From an uncultured Pseudomonadota bacterium (lineage in GTDB: Bacteria > Pseudomonadota > Gammaproteobacteria > Burkholderiales > Casimicrobiaceae), in assembly GCA_937958295.1 (NCBI GenBank), contig CALFEY010000271.1, forward strand, positions 1 to 10,335: 10,335 nucleotides of DNA. The letters are read 5' to 3'. This document shows, piece by piece, positions 6,213-10,335 of the stretch. How positions within the stretch are numbered: the stretch's first letter is position 1; every line of letters begins with the position of its first letter. The notes beneath the pieces were generated by a model. The model did not search any database, was not told where the DNA came from, and was given only the letters and a program-made list of their open reading frames with translations. Made by a program: the position numbers and the translations under genes.

Positions 6213-6374
6213 GGTGGGGACGGGTCGCCCGACCACGTTACCGGGGACCGCGCGCCGGCGCAACGCCGCCGCTTCCACGCCGTTTCCGTGTCCGTCCGAC
6301 GCGGCCATGCGGCGCTCGCCGGGTGCGCGCCTCGCCGGCGCCCACTACCGTGGCGTTTTGCCGAGGAGTCGCCC

Positions 6375-7265
6375 GTGAGCACCACCACCGTTGCCGACCT
6401 GCAGCCCAAGCCCCCGTTCCCCGTCCAGCACCAGGAGAAGCCGGGCCTCGAATCCGAGCTGGACCCCAAGCCGCGCTACGAAGCCGAGCGCTATCGTGCC
6501 GCGGGCAAGCTCCAGGGCAAGGCTGCATTGATCACCGGCGGCGACTCGGGCATCGGCCGCGCCGTGGCGTTGCTCTACGCCCGTGAGGGCGCCGACGTCG
6601 CAATCAGCTACTTGCCTGCCGAGGAGAGCGACGCCAAGGAAACGCAAGCCGCCGTCGAAGCCGAAGGACGGCAATGCTATCTGTTGCCCGGCGACCTTAC
6701 CGCTGCCGACTTCTGCAACGGCCTGGTGGACACTGCCGTGGACAAGCTCGGCAAGCTCGACATCCTGGTGTCGAATGCCGCGCACCAGAATCGCAAGGAC
6801 AGCCTGGCCGATCTCACCGACGAGGAGCTCGAGACGACATTTGCCACCAACGTGTATGCGTACATCCGTCTTGCCCGCGCGGCATTGCGGCACCTCAAGC
6901 GTGGTGGGGTGATCCTGGTGACGAGCTCGGAGACGGGCATTCTGGGCTCGGCGAAGCTGCCGGACTACTCGTCCACCAAGGGCGCGATCAATGCCTTCAC
7001 CAAGTCGCTCGCGCAGGACGTGCTCAAGCAAGGCATCCGGGTCAATGCGATTGCGCCGGGCCCGGTGTGGACGCCGCTCAATCCGTCCGACGAAGGGCTC
7101 TCCCCGGAGAAGGTGGCGAAATTCGGGTCGAGCAATCCCATGCAACGCCCCGCGCAGCCGGAGGAGCTCGCGCCGGCGTTCGTGTTCCTTGCCTCCAACG
7201 CCGATTCTTCCTACATCACGGGGACCGTCCTGCAGGTGATGGGCGGCGAGCCCGCCGGGGCGTAA
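6375..7265 (+). CDS. Short-chain dehydrogenase/reductase, YghA-like
   Basis: The 296-residue product starts at GTG 6375, six bases after GAGGAG (6363-6368). The open frame continues far upstream, but that part is antisense to the P-loop gene and has no signal. A 45-residue N-terminal extension (PKPPFP, LDPKPRYEAERY) precedes the Rossmann core, as in Escherichia coli YghA and Bacillus general-stress SDRs. Key motifs are the cofactor loop TGGDSGIG (54-61), NAA (134-136), N159, S185, and Y198-x3-K202, the classical catalytic tetrad; PGP lies near residues 227-229 after RVNAIA. It should reduce an aldehyde or ketone, or oxidise an alcohol, with NAD(P) in the cytoplasm. It is the first gene of a tight cluster leading to Ku and LigD. 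The promoter must lie in the short divergent region before it; none stands out. Confidence 0.88.
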   Translation: MSTTTVADLQPKPPFPVQHQEKPGLESELDPKPRYEAERYRAAGKLQGKAALITGGDSGIGRAVALLYAREGADVAISYLPAEESDAKETQAAVEAEGRQCYLLPGDLTAADFCNGLVDTAVDKLGKLDILVSNAAHQNRKDSLADLTDEELETTFATNVYAYIRLARAALRHLKRGGVILVTSSETGILGSAKLPDYSSTKGAINAFTKSLAQDVLKQGIRVNAIAPGPVWTPLNPSDEGLSPEKVAKFGSSNPMQRPAQPEELAPAFVFLASNADSSYITGTVLQVMGGEPAGA

Positions 7266-7277
7266 GCTCGCGATCCG

Positions 7278-7475
7278 ATGAAGCTCTGCCCCGTCGACCT
7301 CGTGGCCTGCGACCGCCCCGCGTGCCGCAGCGGTCACTGTCAGCACGCCGGCTCCCGTCGCCTCATGGTGTGCTGGGAGTGCGGCGCGCCGGAGGAGCAT
7401 GGCGTGGCGCACGGCGTGTGCATCGCGTGCGCGAGCGTGACCGTCGGTCCGTCCCAAGTCCCCGAGGAGTCCTAG
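7278..7475 (+). CDS. Small eight-cysteine zinc-ribbon-like protein
   Basis: The 65-residue product runs from ATG 7278 to TAG 7473-7475. It lies 12 bp after the dehydrogenase stop and 4 bp before ku, and the ribosome-binding site for ku (GAGGAG, 7464-7469) lies within its last codons. Cysteines sit at 4, 11, 16, 21, 32, 35, 48 and 51. The C-terminal set C-x2-C (32-35) and C-x2-C (48-51), 12 residues apart, is a zinc-ribbon arrangement. The N-terminal four, CPVDLVAC...C...HC with His20 nearby, could bind a second metal. The ribosome-binding site is weak, so translation may be coupled to the dehydrogenase. Codon use resembles the neighbours. The function is unknown; a nucleic-acid or protein-binding role in the end-joining operon is inference only. 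An untranslated shadow is unlikely given the ordered cysteines. Confidence 0.7.
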   Translation: MKLCPVDLVACDRPACRSGHCQHAGSRRLMVCWECGAPEEHGVAHGVCIACASVTVGPSQVPEES

Positions 7476-7479
7476 GCCC

Positions 7480-8439
7480 ATGGCGCGCGCACTGTGGAAA
7501 GGGGCCATCTCGTTCGGCCTCGTGAATATTCCGGTGGAGCTCTATCCCGCCGAGGACCGCAAGTCGTTCAAGTTCTCGATGCTCGACAAGCGCGATCTCT
7601 CCCCCGTCGGCTACAAGCGCTACAACAAGGCCTCCGGGAAGGAGGTGGCGTGGGAGAACATCGTCAAGGGCTACGAATACGAGAAGGACCAGTACGTCGT
7701 GCTCTCCGACGAGGACTTCCGCCAGGCCAACGTCAAGGCTACGCAGACGATCGACATCCGCGCCTTCGTGGCGGCGGAGGAGGTTCCGCCAGAGCTCTAC
7801 GAATCGCCCTATTACTTGGCGCCGGGTCCCCGCGGCGAGAAGGTGTATGCGCTGCTGCGCGAGACACTCAAGGCCACCGGTCGCGTGGCGGTCGCGGAGG
7901 TGGTGATTCGCACGACGCCGCACCTCGCGGTGGTAGCGCCCAACGGCAAGGCGCTGATGCTCGACACGCTGCGCTTCGAGGATGAGCTGCGCGATCCCAA
8001 AGGCCTCGATCTGCCCGCCGAGGGATTGAAGGGCGCGGGCGTCACGGCCAAGGAAGTCGAGCTCGCGAAGCGACTGGTCGACGACATGACCGAGTCCTTC
8101 GACGCCTCGCGCTATCACAACACGTATCACGACGACCTCATGGCGCGCATCGAGGAGAAGATCAAGGCGGGGCAGACGAAGGAGATCACCGCGGCCGGCA
8201 CGCAGACGGCGCCGCGGCGCAGCGCGCAGATCATCGATCTCGCCGACCTGCTGAAGCAGAGCCTCGCCAACGGCGGCGGCAATGTGCGCAAGGGGACGAG
8301 CGCGGATCCCAGAACCTCCGCCACGAAAGCGTCGGCCAAGGCTGCGGCGGCGAAGCCGGCGGCCAAGCGCGCGCGGGCAACCAAGCGGGCGCGCGCCGCC
8401 AAGCCGGCCCCCGCCACAGTGCAGCGCAAGCGCGCCTGA
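7480..8439 (+). CDS. ku: Ku protein, non-homologous end joining
   Basis: The 319-residue protein begins MARALWKGAISFGLVNIPVELYP, the characteristic bacterial Ku N-terminus, and keeps the Ku core through about residue 255, including YKRYNKASGKEV near the N-terminus and the helical end AKRLVDDMTESFDASRYHNTYHDDL. Bacterial Ku forms a ring-like homodimer that threads onto DNA double-strand ends and recruits LigD. The start ATG 7480 follows GAGGAG with a ten-base spacer. A 52-residue tail from about 268 is rich in Ala, Lys and Arg and resembles histone-H1-like extensions, which in other bacterial Ku proteins add DNA affinity. ligD starts 7 bp after the stop, and the small cysteine-rich gene ends 4 bp before the start, so all are probably co-transcribed. 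Confidence 0.97.
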   Translation: MARALWKGAISFGLVNIPVELYPAEDRKSFKFSMLDKRDLSPVGYKRYNKASGKEVAWENIVKGYEYEKDQYVVLSDEDFRQANVKATQTIDIRAFVAAEEVPPELYESPYYLAPGPRGEKVYALLRETLKATGRVAVAEVVIRTTPHLAVVAPNGKALMLDTLRFEDELRDPKGLDLPAEGLKGAGVTAKEVELAKRLVDDMTESFDASRYHNTYHDDLMARIEEKIKAGQTKEITAAGTQTAPRRSAQIIDLADLLKQSLANGGGNVRKGTSADPRTSATKASAKAAAAKPAAKRARATKRARAAKPAPATVQRKRA

Positions 8440-8446
8440 TCCGTCC

Positions 8447-10335
8447 TTGGCGCTCGAGACCTACCGCCAGAAGCGCGACTTCCGTCGCACACGCGAGCCC
8501 AAGGGCGCACCGCGCGCGCGGAAGGGGCATTCGTTCGTGGTGCAAAAGCATGCCGCGAGCCACCTGCACTACGACTTCCGCCTCGAACTCGATGGCGTAC
8601 TAGTGAGCTGGGCCGTGCCCAAGGGCCCGAGCCTCGATCCCGCCGACAAGCGCCTTGCCATGCAGGTCGAGGACCATCCCGTCGAGTACGGCGGCTTCGA
8701 AGGCACGATCCCCAAGGGCGAGTACGGCGGCGGTACCGTGATGGTCTGGGACCGCGGCATCTGGACCCCCGACGGGGACCCTCGCGCCGGCCTCGCCAAG
8801 GGGCACCTCAAGTTCACGCTGCAAGGGGAGAAGCTCGCGGGCGCGTGGGATCTCATTCGCACCCGCGGCAGTCGCTACGGCGGCAAGGCCGGCGACCGCG
8901 CCTGGCTGCTCATCAAGGAGAACGACGCTTACGCACGTGTGGGTGGCCCGGCGGTGGTGGAAACGGCGCCCGACAGCGTCGCATCGGGGCGCGACATGGA
9001 CGCCATCGCGGAAGCCGCGGACAGCGTGTGGCACTCGGACCGCACCGATGCCGTCGGGGCCACGAGCCCTGCGTCGCGCGCCCGCGAACCCGTGCCGCCC
9101 GCGACCAGGCGCAAGTCTGCGTCCCGCGCCGCGGCGAAGGTCGAGGTGAAAGCCGCCGCGAGGATCGACGCGAAGATCGACGCGGCCAAGGCCCCGATGC
9201 CGGCCTACGTCGCGCCTATGCTCGCCACCCTCGTGCCCGCCGCGCCAGGCGGCGACGACTGGATCCACGAGATCAAGTACGACGGCTACCGCATGGTGGT
9301 CAGCGTCCAGCGCCGCAAGGCGCGCCTGTACTCGCGCAACGGCAAGGAATGGACGCATGTCTTCCCTGCCGTGGCAGCGGATCTTGCCGCGCTGCCGGTG
9401 TCCACGGCCTGGCTCGACGGCGAGGTGGTGGTCCTGGACGACGCCGGCCGCCCAAGCTTCCAGGCCCTGCAGAACGCACTGGCCGGCGGACCGGCGACGG
9501 GCCTCGCATTCTTCGTCTTCGACGTCATGTACCTCGATGGGCGCGACCTGCGCGCGCTGCCGCTCACGCAGCGCAAGGCCGTGCTGCGCAAGCTGGTCGG
9601 AAAGGGACGGGCAGCGGTCCGCATGGGCCCGGAGATCGCGGGTCGCGGGGACGCGTTCTTTCATCAGGCCTGCAAGCTCGGCCTCGAGGGCACGCTCGCC
9701 AAGCGCGCAGACTCTCCCTATTCAAGCGGCGCCCGCAACGGCGACTGGCGCAAGGTGAAGTGCGTCCAGCGGCAAGAGATGGTCATCGGCGGGTACACCG
9801 AGCCTTCGAGGGCTCGCACCGGCTTTGGCGCACTGCTGCTCGGACACTACGCCGGCGATGAGCTGCGCTATGCGGGGAAGGTTGGCACCGGCTTCGATGA
9901 GCGCACGCTGCAGACGCTCCATCGCGAGCTCGTCAAGCGCGAGCGTCCCGCGGCCCCCTTCGCCAATCCGCCACGGGGCTACGAGGCGAAGGGCGTGCAT
10001 TGGCTCAAGCCCGATCTCGTGGCCGAGATTGCGTTCACGGAGTGGAGCAGGGAGGGCGCGCTACGCCATCCGTCCTTCCAAGGATTGCGCACCGACAAGG
10101 CCGCGCGCGAGGTCGTGCGCGAAGCGCCGGCGCCGGGCGATGCGTCGGCACCAGCTCCGTCCGGCAGGCGCAATGCAACTCCTGCATCCAGCGCCAAGCC
10201 GGTGCGGGACGCCTCGCCGGCCCGCAAGGCGCGGCAACCTGCCAAGGCTGCCGCGCCGTCGCGTGCCCGCGCGACCCCCGCCGGTCCCCTCGAAGGCATC
10301 ACGCTGTCCAATCCGGACAAGCCCTATTTCCCCGA
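8447..10335 (+). CDS. ligD: LigD multidomain DNA ligase (phosphoesterase-ligase-polymerase), 3' end outside window
   Basis: I read a continuous frame of 629 codons from TTG 8447 to the window edge. The start is inferred: no in-frame ATG or GTG precedes the conserved N-terminus LALETYRQKRDF, TTG lies 7 bp after the ku stop, and no ribosome-binding site is evident, so translation may be coupled to ku. Residues about 1-175 are the 3'-phosphoesterase domain, with H35, H41, D43, R45, H77 and Y81 aligned to the metal and catalytic residues of Pseudomonas LigD. Residues about 247-557 are the ATP-dependent ligase: EIKYDGYR with nucleophile K277, FFVFDVMYLDG, EGTLAK (E414-K419) and WRKVK (434-438), then an OB fold. 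A basic Ala/Pro linker (about 558-612) leads to the start of the polymerase/primase domain (LEGITLSNPDKPYFP). The order matches Pseudomonas, not Mycobacterium. With Ku it repairs double-strand breaks. Confidence 0.97.
   Translation, partial: MALETYRQKRDFRRTREPKGAPRARKGHSFVVQKHAASHLHYDFRLELDGVLVSWAVPKGPSLDPADKRLAMQVEDHPVEYGGFEGTIPKGEYGGGTVMVWDRGIWTPDGDPRAGLAKGHLKFTLQGEKLAGAWDLIRTRGSRYGGKAGDRAWLLIKENDAYARVGGPAVVETAPDSVASGRDMDAIAEAADSVWHSDRTDAVGATSPASRAREPVPPATRRKSASRAAAKVEVKAAARIDAKIDAAKAPMPAYVAPMLATLVPAAPGGDDWIHEIKYDGYRMVVSVQRRKARLYSRNGKEWTHVFPAVAADLAALPVSTAWLDGEVVVLDDAGRPSFQALQNALAGGPATGLAFFVFDVMYLDGRDLRALPLTQRKAVLRKLVGKGRAAVRMGPEIAGRGDAFFHQACKLGLEGTLAKRADSPYSSGARNGDWRKVKCVQRQEMVIGGYTEPSRARTGFGALLLGHYAGDELRYAGKVGTGFDERTLQTLHRELVKRERPAAPFANPPRGYEAKGVHWLKPDLVAEIAFTEWSREGALRHPSFQGLRTDKAAREVVREAPAPGDASAPAPSGRRNATPASSAKPVRDASPARKARQPAKAAAPSRARATPAGPLEGITLSNPDKPYFP

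Noticed and set aside
6213..6308. Extended N-terminus of the P-loop protein from ATG 6308
   Set aside because: It adds 32 low-complexity residues without a ribosome-binding site; not excluded, but less likely than ATG 6212.
5784..6374. N-terminal extension of the dehydrogenase through an upstream open frame
   Set aside because: The extension is antisense to the P-loop gene and has no similarity to SDRs; GTG 6375 has a proper ribosome-binding site.
6345..7508. 387-codon minus-strand frame antisense to the dehydrogenase and cysteine-rich genes
   Set aside because: Composition is that of an antisense shadow; the plus strand has SDR motifs and ordered cysteines.
8845..9861. 338-codon plus-strand frame, and a 354-codon minus-strand frame at 8600-9664
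   Set aside because: Both overlap LigD, whose phosphoesterase and ligase motifs lie in another frame with no internal stop.

Overview
The window is GC-rich bacterial DNA with dense, mostly short-spaced genes. A phasin (polyhydroxyalkanoate granule protein), a Pseudomonas-type three-domain LigD beside Ku, strong GC bias at third codon positions and the overall gene style suggest a betaproteobacterium, perhaps Burkholderiales or a relative. That placement is inference; no taxonomic marker other than one tRNA is present. I see no insertion sequence, CRISPR array, integrase or rRNA.

Left part (1-2635): the 3' end of an NCS2-type permease gene runs into a convergent Gfo/Idh/MocA oxidoreductase gene, with a GC-rich hairpin between them. 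The oxidoreductase and a phasin gene diverge from a 175-bp intergenic region. That region holds a near-perfect 22-nt palindrome on the oxidoreductase side and a plausible sigma-70 promoter on the phasin side.

Middle part (2636-4424): a membrane protein of unknown function (+) converges on a 71-aa small protein (-). A tRNA-Leu(UAA) gene lies upstream of the small protein on the same strand. Next comes a small glycine-zipper lipoprotein of the OsmB type (+).

Right part (4446-10335): a large P-loop protein resembling zeta-toxin or AAA-type kinases (-) diverges from a tight four-gene + strand cluster: a YghA-like short-chain dehydrogenase, a 65-aa eight-cysteine zinc-ribbon-like protein, Ku, and LigD (phosphoesterase, ligase, then the start of the polymerase domain, cut by the window edge). 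Gaps in this cluster are 12, 4 and 7 bp, so one transcript is likely. Ku and LigD form the two-component bacterial non-homologous end-joining pathway. The dehydrogenase and the cysteine-rich protein are passengers with no established role in it.

The points most worth following are the cysteine-rich protein inside the end-joining operon, the solitary P-loop kinase-like protein facing it, and the palindrome upstream of the oxidoreductase. Much of the window reads as ordinary chromosomal background.
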